DNA from: Gnetum montanum
Taxonomy: Eukaryota > Streptophyta > Gnetopsida > Gnetales > Gnetaceae
NCBI GenBank assembly: GCA_015680685.1
Contig: MNCI01001451.1
Span: 944,274-1,008,273 of the forward strand
DNA: 64,000 nt
Direction: 5' to 3'
The stretch's first letter is position 1. The number at the start of each line of letters is the position of its first letter. The notes beneath the pieces were generated by a model that ran no database searches, was not told where the DNA came from, and saw nothing but the letters and a program-made list of their open reading frames with translations. Positions 11,965 to 21,508 of the stretch are shown piece by piece. Made by a program: the position numbers and the translations under genes.

Positions 11965-13779
11965 CTAGCTATCCATATAAGATCCAACGTTTCCAGAAAG
12001 CTGGTTGCTTGAAAGATTTATGAACTGTGCCATCTGCAATCCTGCTATATCTGGAGGCACTTCTCCTGTGAAATAATTTGCTGACAAATCAAAATGGAAT
12101 ATAATGGTTTTGAGACCAGCAACCTCCGGTGGTATTGGCCCAGACAAATTGTTTGCCGATAGAACAAGGTCTTCAAGAACAGGGCAGTTTCCCACCTCGG
12201 AAGGAATTTTACCTGACAGCCGGTTTCTCCTGAGGTACAGCTTCCGCAGATTGACTAGCTTTTCAATATTGGAAGGGATGGAACCTGACAATTCATTTCC
12301 ATCGAGATAGAGATAGCCAAGTGACTTGTTTAAGAGGGATATCTCAGATGGAATAGTGCCCTGTAATTTGTTCCTTCGAAGACTGATTGCTTGTACTGAC
12401 CTGAGATTTGCAATTTGACGAGGAATGGTGCCGCTGAGTACATTATCACCAAGATTAAGCCGTACAAGTGACGATAAGTTACCTATGCTGGGAGGGATGT
12501 TGCCGGAGATGAAGTTTTGCCGAAGGATCAAAACTTGAAGATTTGGCAAGGAGCTTCCAAAGTGTGGTGGTAACGATCCCATTAAATGGTTGTAGCTGAT
12601 ATCTATGGTGTTTAAGGAAGAGCAATTGGATAGAGCTATGGCTATTGGAAGAGGCTCTCTGGCTGCCCTCACTCCACTGGTGAAGTAATTACCCGACAGA
12701 CTTAAATACGTCAGTTCAGGGAAAAGGGTCCCCAACCACAACGGTAGCGTTCCCGACAATTTGTTATTGCTCAACTCAATGTCCTGCAAATGCGTGAGAT
12801 TCCGCCACGACTCTGGGATGTTCCCCGTGAATCCGTTGTAAAATACACCCAACAACTGTAAATTGTTAAAGCTGTCAATCCAGGGGGGAAGATCACCTTG
12901 CAAATTGTTTAGGGATAAATCTAGGTTTGTAAGAGCAGTGAGGTTGCGTAAACAGCGGGGAATGGCTCCATTTAAATTGTTTTGGTAAAGGTAAAAGTGA
13001 ACAAGACGGTACAAACTAGCAAGCGAGCATGGAATGAAACCCCTTAAATAATTAGATGCAAGAGCAAGAAAAGTCAAGGAGGCAGATAGGTTGCCAAGTT
13101 CAGCAGGAATGGCGCCGTGAAAGTTGTTCTGGCCAAGGTCAAGCGTTTCAAGTTTATTCAGTGATCCTAACCACGAAGGGACTTGTCCACCCAACTGATT
13201 TTGGTCAACATCGAACAAGTTAACGTCTTGGAATGCTGCAAGAGAGGGAGGAATTTCACCGTTCAAGGAATTTGCACAGACAGCAAAAAATTGCAGTGAA
13301 GAAAGGTTTCCTAGCTGCTGAGGAATTTCACCATCAAATTCATTCTCACATAGATCCAAGACTTTAAGCCTACGCAGGGTGCTGAGGGATGACGGGATTG
13401 TGCCAGACAAAGTGTTATTAGCAATATCAAGTACGTGCAGGAATGTTAAGTTGGAGATGTGGGGAGACAGGGATCCACGGAATGTGGCATTTTCTAACAC
13501 GATCTCTACAACCCGGCCTGGATGTTTTTTGTTGGAGCACCTGATCCCAGTCCAATTGCATGCAGTGGCATCATCAGAATCCCAATTCTTTAGAACAGAA
13601 AGGGGATCGCTGGTGATGCATTTCTTGAATTCAATCAAAGCTCTCACATCGTTCAAAGCACCCTCTTTGTCAGTCCGTCGTGCATGAGCAAAACGGACGA
13701 AGAAGAAAAAACAGCATAGCCAAAAAAGATGAAATGAAATGCAGGGAAAAGGGAGGACTCTCACCGAGGACGACGCCAT
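11965..13779 (-). CDS. Receptor ectodomain: signal peptide and LRRs 1-20
   Basis: The open frame runs from 13,830, but I prefer the Met at 13,779 (MASSSVRVLPF). It is directly followed by a hydrophobic stretch rich in Phe, Leu and Cys ending FVRFAHA, a good signal peptide with cleavage after Ala. The upstream 17 codons look like leader. Next comes an LRRNT_2-type cap: ALIEFKKCITSDP, then NWDSDDATACNWTGIRC with its paired Cys. About 20 repeats of L-x-x-L-x-L-x-x-N-x-L-x-G-x-IP follow, one of them enlarged around residue 390 by an insertion (TSGVRAAREP). N-glycosylation sequons such as NLS and NLT are frequent. Translation ends at TAG after SYMDS. If expressed alone it would resemble a truncated, secreted LRR protein lacking an anchor. 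Confidence 0.8.
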   Translation of the reverse strand: MASSSVRVLPFPCISFHLFWLCCFFFFVRFAHARRTDKEGALNDVRALIEFKKCITSDPLSVLKNWDSDDATACNWTGIRCSNKKHPGRVVEIVLENATFRGSLSPHISNLTFLHVLDIANNTLSGTIPSSLSTLRRLKVLDLCENEFDGEIPQQLGNLSSLQFFAVCANSLNGEIPPSLAAFQDVNLFDVDQNQLGGQVPSWLGSLNKLETLDLGQNNFHGAIPAELGNLSASLTFLALASNYLRGFIPCSLASLYRLVHFYLYQNNLNGAIPRCLRNLTALTNLDLSLNNLQGDLPPWIDSFNNLQLLGVFYNGFTGNIPESWRNLTHLQDIELSNNKLSGTLPLWLGTLFPELTYLSLSGNYFTSGVRAAREPLPIAIALSNCSSLNTIDISYNHLMGSLPPHFGSSLPNLQVLILRQNFISGNIPPSIGNLSSLVRLNLGDNVLSGTIPRQIANLRSVQAISLRRNKLQGTIPSEISLLNKSLGYLYLDGNELSGSIPSNIEKLVNLRKLYLRRNRLSGKIPSEVGNCPVLEDLVLSANNLSGPIPPEVAGLKTIIFHFDLSANYFTGEVPPDIAGLQMAQFINLSSNQLSGNVGSYMDS

Positions 13780-13830
13780 TGCCACCTTCTGCAACTGTAA
13801 ATGCCCGACTAATGGTGCAGTCACACTCAC

Positions 13831-16369
13831 TGTTAGAAATGTATGTCGTACGGGGAAAGCTGTGATCGATGGTTGCTATATTCAAATAGTGTGGAAAGAA
13901 CCAGGGTGCGGCCACACCTTACGGCGTGACTGCGGCCATTAATTCTGAGTGCTGTCAAATCAATGTTTGTACAATCAATAAATATTGTTTTCTTTTTACT
14001 TTTTTAAAGTTTTGCACCCGAGGAAATTTACAAAGTTGTATTCGGTGAAAGACCGGAAAAAAACCACCACAGAGCTGGATTGTGTTAGGTGAAAGATGAT
14101 GGAAAAATCAACCATACATCAGAAGTCATGGTGAGAGAAAAGAGAATAGAAAAGAAAGAAAAGAAAACGACTTGTAACCTTTGGTCAAAGAGGCTGTACA
14201 CTCAATCCAATATAGTTTTATTAATTTTCATGGTAATAAATATATGTGGTTGCGCAATTTCTTTCTTCAACTTTTACAAAATAATTTTGAGATTTAGATC
14301 TCCAAAACTTCATTGTATCTTTTCAAAGTTATTTTAAGGATATTTAATAATTAACAATATTTAACAATCCATTATCTAGAGATATTTTAGCTTTTTCTAA
14401 TTATTAAAACTTATATCTTAATATTTAATAAAATTATCATATCAGCAATATTATTTCCTATCAAAAAAGATGTTTATTTAATTTTAGTTTTTGCTTATTT
14501 ATTGAAAAGATAATTAAAATTTCAAATAATTGAGGGTATTTCAAACTTTCAATTTTCAAAAATTACCTTTTTAAAAATTGTATTTAATAAATTACCTTTA
14601 AAATAAGAAAAATTACAGCCAATGCAGGACGGCCACAGCTGTGACTTGCTGTAGAAGGAACCAGGCCTGGACCCGGACAGTCATGTTTGCACAATAAATA
14701 CTTTTAAACTTATGAACTCCAGCGATTTGAAGGGAGCAATCACCAACGTCCACAAGTGCGAACATGTGGGCTGTAGGACAACGTGCAGGTGCTGTACGTT
14801 TAATTTTAATCTTTCAATTTTCTTGCTTGTTTGTTTGTTGCCCAGATAACTTGTTCTTGGATTATAAATAAAATTTCAAATAACTGCCCGTATGTTAACT
14901 ATTTTCATCCTGTTGTATGAAAATTAATTAAAATTTCAACTAATTGCACGTATGTTAAACTTTCATTATCATTTTAAGTTTAACCGTGTAGCAGTGTTCT
15001 GATGCCAGTGACCACGGCAAAAACAAATAATAGATGGTCCACTTTCAATACGGCAAACATAAATAATGGATGGTCCACTTTTAATTTCCCGTGGAAAACG
15101 CATAGACTTGAAAAAAGGTATCATCAACAAGAACAAGACCTCATGGGAGATGCATAAACTTAATGGTTCACTTTCAACAGTAAACATAAATAACGAATGG
15201 TCCACTTTTAAGGGAGACGCATAACCTTAATAAAAAGTATCATCAACAAGACCTTATGGGATACGCCATAGACTTCTAAATCCATGTTGACTCTAAAAAT
15301 CTTGCCTCACGGAATACTCGATCAACAACGAAGTATCAACGATTCTTTATTTCCAGCATAGACTCACAAGCCCAATCAACGGAGGAGACCGCATGGACTT
15401 ACACATCAATCCTTGTTTATTTCCAAAATTTTGCATAAACAATGCGCAATCTGCAAGAGGCAGCATGGACTTGCAAATCCTTCCTCGTTCATTTTAAAAT
15501 CTTGCATCCGAACAATAGCCACCCATACCAACAATTCTTTAGAAGAAACTCATATATTTGGAAATCCATGTTAACTTTGAAAATCTTGGATTCAACTATA
15601 TAATTAAGCTTTGACACTTCATTGTCGTGGGAGATTCTAATGCTGGGCAGTGACCCTGTTAGCATTGACCTTATAGATCTTGTAATTACATCAACTAAAT
15701 TATTGTTTGCATCTAGACAATGAAAAAAGAAATCACATCATTGTACTTAGTAAATTACTTTAAAAATTAAATAAAAATCAAAAACATTAGTCCAGTCAAA
15801 TTATAGATTTTATATTTTTAGGCACAAAGTGCAAAATCTAATTTAAATTTTTCATTGCATATAATTAATTAAGAACAATAAATAATTAAGCTTTGAAATT
15901 TTTTTAAAGAAACTTAGGGATTACTTAGGGGATAAGAGAAACAAGACAACAAAGGAATTTAAAAATTAAAGGACTAACACAATTAACCTTCCAAATCTTC
16001 TTGGATATTGAATAACTCAATGATAACATAGTCCACTAAAATCAAATCTATGACCAAAGGTTTCAATGCCAAGACACTTACCACTAAGTTTAACACCTTA
16101 TGTTAAATCAAATATTTCCTAATGCACACACAATTTATCACCTTTTAGGATAATGCAAGTCTTATTTATATGTCAAAATTGAAAAATTAATTATTCAAAA
16201 TAATTTATTGATTCATCATAAGATTAAATTAAGTGTTTTAACTCTTCTTTAGATCCAATGATTAAAGATACATTTGAAAAGTAATTACTTAGAACACTTA
16301 ATTTTCAACAAAAATAATTAGGGCAACATATCAACCCTAAATTAATGGGAGCCTATGAAAACTTAGGCA
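13831..16369. other. Intergenic DNA upstream of the receptor kinase
   Basis: The first 100-200 bases should contain the kinase gene's promoter and leader, but no convincing TATA box was found in the right place. The rest is AT-rich and lacks recognisable coding. A diverged repeat block lies at 15,020-15,270. Confidence 0.5.
15020..15270. repeat. Diverged internal repeats
   Basis: The phrase ATGGTCCACTTT preceded by AAATAA occurs three times (near 15,030, 15,065 and 15,195). Blocks containing GTATCATCAACAAGA and a following GACCT-ATGGGA occur twice (near 15,118 and 15,237). This suggests an old duplication of roughly 120 bp. Function unknown. Confidence 0.45.
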
Positions 16370-17066
16370 GTGGCAAGGGTATTAGAGCTTTCATAGGCAA
16401 ACTAGGATGAAGGCAATAATAGATGCTTAGTAGGATTGATGAGAGCAGTTACTCTAGTAGTTATTCTAATTATTAGAGTGGTTACTCTAGCCGTGACTTT
16501 AGCAATTACTCTAATTATTAGAGTGGTTACTCTAGTAGTTATTCTAATTATTAGAGTGGTTACTTTAGCAGTTATTTTAATTATGAGAGCGGTTACTCTA
16601 ATTATTAGAGTAGTTGCTCCCAAGCCTATAAATACAGTGCCCATGCGCACAATTGGCAAGAAGTTTTTGAGCAGTTAAGTAGCGAAACTCTTGTAGTCTA
16701 TTTGAAAGTTAGAGTATTTTCCAAGTGCCCGCAGTAGGAGGTCTAAGTGTGAACGGATTTTTATTCGAGCATTGTGTACCTAAGCACACCTTATGTATGG
16801 CAATAAAGACGAGCTCTTCGATTCATCCTTGCAGCACTTGAGATTTATTTTCTTACGCATTTCTTTTATTTTATTTTCTTATGCATTTATTTTATTTTAT
16901 TTTATTTTATGCACTTTACATTTCTGTTATTAACATAGTAATTCATTTTGATCAATTAAGAAAATCGTTAAATTACACAAGCACGACCACTTCGAGCATG
17001 CATGTAACGCTTGGTAACCCAGTAACGATTAGCGTTTGGTAATCTCAGCAGTGTTGCACTAGTTAC
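16370..17066 (+). mobile_element. Truncated LTR (LTR1)
   Basis: Plus-oriented LTR recognised by a TATA box (TATAAATA, 16,627-16,634), a polyadenylation signal AATAAA (16,802-16,807) and a terminal zone of GGTAACCCAGTAACG-like phrases. Those features recur in the same order in LTR2 (58,050-58,508) and LTR3 (59,811-60,453). Its 5' boundary is not clear. At about 17,067 it joins directly to the pol of element A without leader or gag, so this is a recombination or deletion junction between two families. Confidence 0.55.
16441..16620 (+). repeat. Palindrome-bearing tandem repeats in the LTR1 U3 region
   Basis: Five degenerate units of 21 to 45 bp (mostly 33 bp) begin GGTTACTCTAG and contain ACTCTAAT-T-ATTAGAGT, an 8-bp-arm palindrome. 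They lie immediately upstream of the TATA box, where retrotransposon U3 enhancer repeats usually sit. The repetitive open frames on both strands here are a by-product of the repeats. Confidence 0.75.
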
Positions 17067-19526
17067 CGATAGTATCAGAGGTTGGAATACGAGTGGACCC
17101 TGACAAAGTCAAGGCCAGTTAACCTGGCGCAACCTACAAATCTTAAGGAATTGCGCGGGCTACAAGGTAGAGTACAGTTCATCAGAAGGTTTATAGCAAA
17201 GTTGACTGACAAGTTACACCCCATGCAACATCTACTAAAGAAATGGGTTAACTTCGAATGGACACCACAGTGCCAACAAGCCTTCGATGATATGAAGAAA
17301 GACCTCTTGCACCTCCTAACTATTTACCCACCACAGAGGAATAAGCCTTTGTTCATCTACCTTGCCACCTTGGACACGTCTATCGCGGCACTGTTATGTC
17401 AAAAATGGGATGACAGTTTTGAGATACCAGTGTACTACCTAAGTCATGCACTGATAGCATATGAAGCGAAATACAATGAGGTGGAGAGAAACTGCCTTGC
17501 CTTAGTGTTTGCATTGAAGAAGTGGAGACACTACCTGTTTCGTAGAAAAATTAACATTATTTGCAAAAGCAACATACTCCGGGCTATCACAAATAATCTG
17601 TACGAAAGCAGTAGGATAGCCCGATGGAAAGCAATAACAACGGAATTCGATTTGCATTATGTGAGCCAATCATCGACGAAAGGTCAAGTCATAGCAACAC
17701 AACTTATGACCTCACCCATCGACGATCAAGCAATCATAGACCCCAAATTCCTAGATGAGCATGTTAGCACTATCAATGCCATCCCATTGCATCTTGAAGC
17801 TACTTTGCATTTCGACGGTGCCTTGACTATGCAAAGGGGTAGTGCGGCTGTTGTCATTTCGTTCCCCTATGGGGAAATGCATCCTTTAGCTTATTGTTTT
17901 GCATTCCCTTGTACAAACGACGTGGCAGAGTACGAGGGGTTACTTAGGGGCCTTTTAGCAGCCTAAGAATTAAGCATACAACACCTGGCGATTTGTGGAG
18001 ATTCACAACTAGTTGTGAATCAAATCACCGAGTTTTATGCCTGCAAAGCTACACACCTACAACCCTATTGCGACTTAGTGAAAAGCCTACTTAAACAATT
18101 TGCAACAACGGACGTGCAACACATGTCACGTAATGAAAACACCATAGCAGACGCCCTGGCCACCTTGGTATTAAATATTCCATCACACTTGTTCGCAAGT
18201 TTGCCAACCTCAATTATTGAGTGTACTGAGCTTATCACTCAGGCGGTACACGTAGCCTCTGTCAGCGCTGTGGATACCCAAGAGTGGTATGCCAACATTA
18301 AAGCCTACTTGCAACATGGCAAGCCCCCAAGTGGATTGACATCTACCCAGAGAGATGCAATTCGTAAGTGTGCTTGGTAATATGTGCTTATGGGAGACAA
18401 CGCCCTGTGCAAACGCTCCTATGACGAGATATTTCTGGCATGCGTAAATGTGGAGCAAGCGTATAAGGTGATTAATGAGGTACACGAGGGACTATGTGAT
18501 GGACATATAACACCTAGGGCTATGGCTGCAAAAATCAAACATTTAGGGTACTATTGGCCTCACATGGAGCGTGATTGCCTGGCCAAAGTCAAGACGTGTG
18601 ATACATGCCAACGATACGCAAATATCTTACATGTTTCACCTACAGAGCTGCATCTGACGCAGATTATGTGGCCTTTTCAGTGATGGGGACTAGACCTCAT
18701 AGGACCTATGACGCCTAAGTACTGTGCAGGGCATAGCTTCATCATCACTGCCACTGAGTATTTTACTAAGTGGGTAGAGGCTATCCCCTTGAGGAAGACT
18801 ACATCTCAGCAGATTTGCCACTTCATCTTGGACAAGATGGTGACAAGGTTTGGACTTCCCATGAGTATTGTGATCGATAACTGGCCACAGTTCAATAGTA
18901 CGAAAACTCGAACCTTCTGCAGCAATCTTGGCATCAGACAATCATTCTCCTCACCATATTACCTGTAGGCGAATGGACAAGCAGAGGCTACAAATAAGTC
19001 CATCATCAACTTGATAAAAAAGATGCTTAACAACAGCAAGAGGCGATGGCATGAGCAAATCCTCTATGTGCTGTGGGCTTACAGAACAACATGCAGGACT
19101 GCAACAGGTAAGACACCTTATAGTCTTGTTTATGGATCTGAGGCGGTATTACCTCTTGAGTTGCAGGTGCCATCACTCCAGATGATCCTATTGAATGTCG
19201 TGAGCGAAGCCTAGAACAACGAGTTGAGGATCATCGACCTCGACTCAATAAAGGAGGAGCATGCATAAACACTATGCCGCATAAAGCATTACCAGAACAA
19301 GCAACAACAAAAACATCATGCAAATCCATATCAACGGCCAATACAGAAGGGAGACCTCATTCTCAAGGCTGTCTGTGAGCATAGGAACAAATTCTTAGCA
19401 AACTGGGAAGGTCGGTACATGGTCACAGAAGCCTTTGGGAACGGGGCCTTCAAGCTAGCAGACATGGACGACAACAAGTTTGCAAATCCGGTGAATCACT
19501 CATATCTTAAGACATACTACATCTAA
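17067..19526 (+). pseudogene. pol A: RT end, RNase H, second RNase H, integrase
   Basis: 5'-truncated polyprotein of a Ty3/gypsy Tat-type element. It starts within the reverse transcriptase C-terminus (VDPDKVKA-like, 17,090). The first RNase H includes IPVYYLSHAL and YNEVERNCLALVFALKKWRHY. A second RNase H follows, with HFDGA, an NDVAEYEGLLRGL motif, GDSQLVVNQI and ADALATL; such a duplicated RNase H marks the Tat/Ogre lineages. The integrase has an HHCC zinc site ending CDTCQ, the core WGLDLIGP, VIDNWPQFNS (the usual DNG is DNW), and ANGQAEA with the catalytic Glu. The C-terminus ends LKTYYI at TAA 19,524. Stops at 17,964, 18,378 (TAA where pol B has CAA), 18,681 (TGA where pol B has CGA) and 18,966 (TAG), plus frame slips, make it inactive. 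Confidence 0.85.
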
Positions 19527-19534
19527 TGCATGAA

Positions 19535-20090
19535 GCAGATAAGAAAATGTCCGCTATGATGTAAAACTGACGAAGGTATGCAAATGTCTGCTATGACGTA
19601 AAACTGTCAAAGGTAAGAAAACGTCCGCTACGACATAAAATTGGTGAAGGTAAGAAAATGTCTACTACGACGTAAAACTGGCAAAGGTAAGCATGTCCGC
19701 TACGACGTAAAACTGGAAAAGTAGTCTGCCACGACGTTAAACTAGCACATATGGTCTGCTAGGACCTTAAACTAGCACATAGACAGTCTGCTACGACTAT
19801 AAACTAGCACAGACTGTTTGCCATGACATAAAACTGGCAAAGCACAGTCTGCTAGGACTTTAAACTAGCACAATCCACTATCCGCTACAATGTTAAACTA
19901 GCACATCGGTCTGCTATGACCTTAAACTAGCTCATCCACTGTCTGCTACGACGATAAACTAGCACAACAGTTTGCTGGGACGCTAAACTAGCACAACAGT
20001 TTGCTAGGACCTTAAACTAGTGCACCACGGTCTGTTGGGACCTTAAACCAGCACACCATGGTCTACCAGGACCTTAAACTGGGTTCGCAG
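19535..20090 (+). repeat. Tandem array in the 3' region of element A
   Basis: About 17 degenerate units of roughly 32 bp have the core TCTGCTAGGACCTTAAACTAG followed by CACA. The first units have the variant GACGTAAAACTGGCAAAGG. It is non-coding and lies between the integrase stop and the polypurine tract. Ogre/Tat elements are known for hypervariable tandem repeats in this position. Confidence 0.85.
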
Positions 20091-20148
20091 CATGTCCCCA
20101 GCATGCATCTATGCCAGTACACAATAAGCGAATGTGCATAATGCTGAC

Positions 20149-20162
20149 ATAGGGTGGGACGT
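20149..20162 (+). promoter_or_regulatory. Probable polypurine tract of element A
   Basis: ATAGGGTGGGAC lies directly 5' of the LTR start TGTAGTTC. The equivalent GGGGTGGGAC precedes LTR B. Such a tract would prime plus-strand DNA synthesis. Confidence 0.55.
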
Positions 20163-21330
20163 TGTAGTTCTAGAATGTAGTTCACGATGCCAAGGAAACA
20201 CCCTCTGGAACATATGCAACGCCACTACTCTTGGCATCTTGCTGATCCTCTAGAGATGTCTTATGACATCTTGCTGACTCTCCGGACCTACTTCCTCCAT
20301 GGCTCATCACCTTGGCAGTAGCTTCCTTGGTCAGTGCCTGCTGCTAGAGTTCTAGCAGTATTGTTATCCTCTAGCCCCTACCAGCGTTCGAGCTCAAGAG
20401 ATGTTTAGCTATTGGGTAGCCAATCTCACGGCTGAACTGAGAACATTTGTCTTGGGCAGGGATTCTTGAGTATCTGCATTCATAGCAGCTCCTAGCTTCC
20501 TTGATGCCAGCTACTCCACGCTGATGTTGCCAAGGCCACTTCTGGCCTTCCTAGTTTGGACGCCGCATGCCTCAGCAACAACATCAGTTGCTCCAGCAGC
20601 ATCCACAACAAGACCTTTGCCTTCGTTTTGAATCATGGTTGTTTTTCTTGGTTTTCTCTCTGTTGTGTTTGTAGGGTGCGTACCAGAGAGGTGTTGGTCA
20701 AAGGTGTGTTTCCCCACGGCAGCATATGCTATAGTGTTACAAGGTGGTTGTCTTGACTAGCTTAGCTACTTTGGAGTGCACATCATGTCCTTCCCCTTTA
20801 GCCCCTTTACCTTGTTCCTCACACTCACAATCCACTCTCTTCCCTCTTTTACAAGCTTTTTCCGACACCTATTAAGCCCTCCCATATGCTCAACCACAAA
20901 GTCCATGACGTGCATAACATAGCTCGCCACATGGGAAACATTTGTAGGTTGGTTAAAGTCCCATGTGGATGTAACACAACTCATTCTAGGAAAGACACAC
21001 CTGTCCTGTAACAACAAGGTTGTTTGCAAATGTAAAAGGGAAAATAGCAAAAGCAAAAAGTGTAAAAGAGTAAAGCTCACGCAAAAAAAAAATGTGCTAA
21101 AAAAAAGGCACATCTTCCATTTTGTAGTAATCCTCTCTAAGCATTTCGACGAGAGGTCAAAGGTCAGTGAAAGAAAATATGACCATGCAAACAACTCCCT
21201 CACAAGCACTTGGAAGAGGGACCTTGCTAAATCTCATCTTTGCCATTTTCCTGAACCTCCCTTTGTCCCTGTTTAACCCTTCCCTTTTCCCTGCATAACC
21301 AATGCAACACTCAAGCACAGCTAAGCGACA
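20163..21330 (+). mobile_element. LTR A (shared 3' LTR of A, 5' LTR of B)
   Basis: A 1,168-bp LTR starting TGTAGTTCTAG after a polypurine tract and ending AGCGACA before a primer-binding-site-like sequence. It aligns along its length with LTR B (43,468-44,669). No perfect TATA box was found. Because pol A and its array end at its left and a gag start follows at its right, this one LTR serves two units. The open frames inside it look non-coding. Confidence 0.7.
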
Positions 21331-21508
21331 TCTTGGTGATCACTGAAGAGCAATGTTGGCATCTTGTCTTTCGTGGTGTTTCGTATTATTTGTTAGCGTC
21401 TCTCGGGTCCATCCTCTAGACGTCGACAAAGAGGGGCTAATGAAACATTGTAAATTTTCAAGGCATTCTTACCTCACCAGGTTCTTGGAATTTAGGCAGT
21501 GTCATGGC
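21331..21508 (+). pseudogene. Leader and first codons of gag B, cut by insertion D
   Basis: Leader sequence parallels 44,670-44,842 after LTR B. The ATG at 21,504-21,506 corresponds to the gag ATG at 44,843. Two bases later element D begins. The gag B sequence reappears only at 31,956, lacking about 1.28 kb present in unit C. Confidence 0.6.
21333..21350 (+). promoter_or_regulatory. Primer-binding-site-like sequence of element B
   Basis: TTGGTGATCACTGAAGAG starts two bases after the LTR end. The copy after LTR B reads TTGGCGATCATCGAAGAG. Position and TTGGCG start suit a tRNA-primed site; the tRNA was not identified. Confidence 0.5.

Larger units (their letters stand above)
10358..13830 (-). 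pseudogene. LRR receptor-like kinase (LRR-XII type), one in-frame stop
   Basis: This is a two-exon locus of about 1,130 codons, the usual size for FLS2/EFR/XA21-like LRR-XII receptor kinases. The parts in order are signal peptide, N-terminal cap, about two dozen 24-residue LRRs, Cys pair, transmembrane helix, juxtamembrane segment and kinase. A single TAG at 11,965-11,967 interrupts LRR about 20, and the frame is unchanged on both sides (TAG is followed directly by TTG GAT GCC). Otherwise all kinase motifs are intact. The catalytic loop reads HCDIKPEN: Cys replaces the usual Arg, making it a non-RD kinase, as in pattern-recognition receptors. A full-length receptor would sit in the plasma membrane, sense an extracellular ligand with its LRRs and signal through the kinase. 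As written the allele would give only a secreted ectodomain. A recent nonsense mutation or a base-call error are both possible. Confidence 0.85.

Noticed and set aside
13670-13942. Upstream frames overlapping the receptor kinase start
   Set aside because: They are alternative frames over the signal peptide and leader; the LRR frame is far longer and has clear domains.
16402-16678. Two opposite open frames of about 80 codons rich in Val, Ile, Leu and Thr
   Set aside because: They are translations of the palindromic U3 tandem repeats; open frames on both strands follow from the repeat composition.
17067-17080. AGTATCAGAG resembles the TGGTATCAGAGC primer-binding site for initiator Met tRNA after LTR1
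   Set aside because: The same positions in pol B read as coding RT sequence (GTAGTATTGGAGG), so this is part of pol and the resemblance is chance.
19535-20090. CRISPR-like array of short regular repeats
   Set aside because: Units are degenerate and contiguous without unique spacers, in a plant retrotransposon 3' region. Tandem repeats explain them.
20511-21209. Short frames within LTR A (also at 43,718-44,546 in LTR B)
   Set aside because: Frames differ between the two LTRs and carry no family motif, so they are non-coding LTR sequence.
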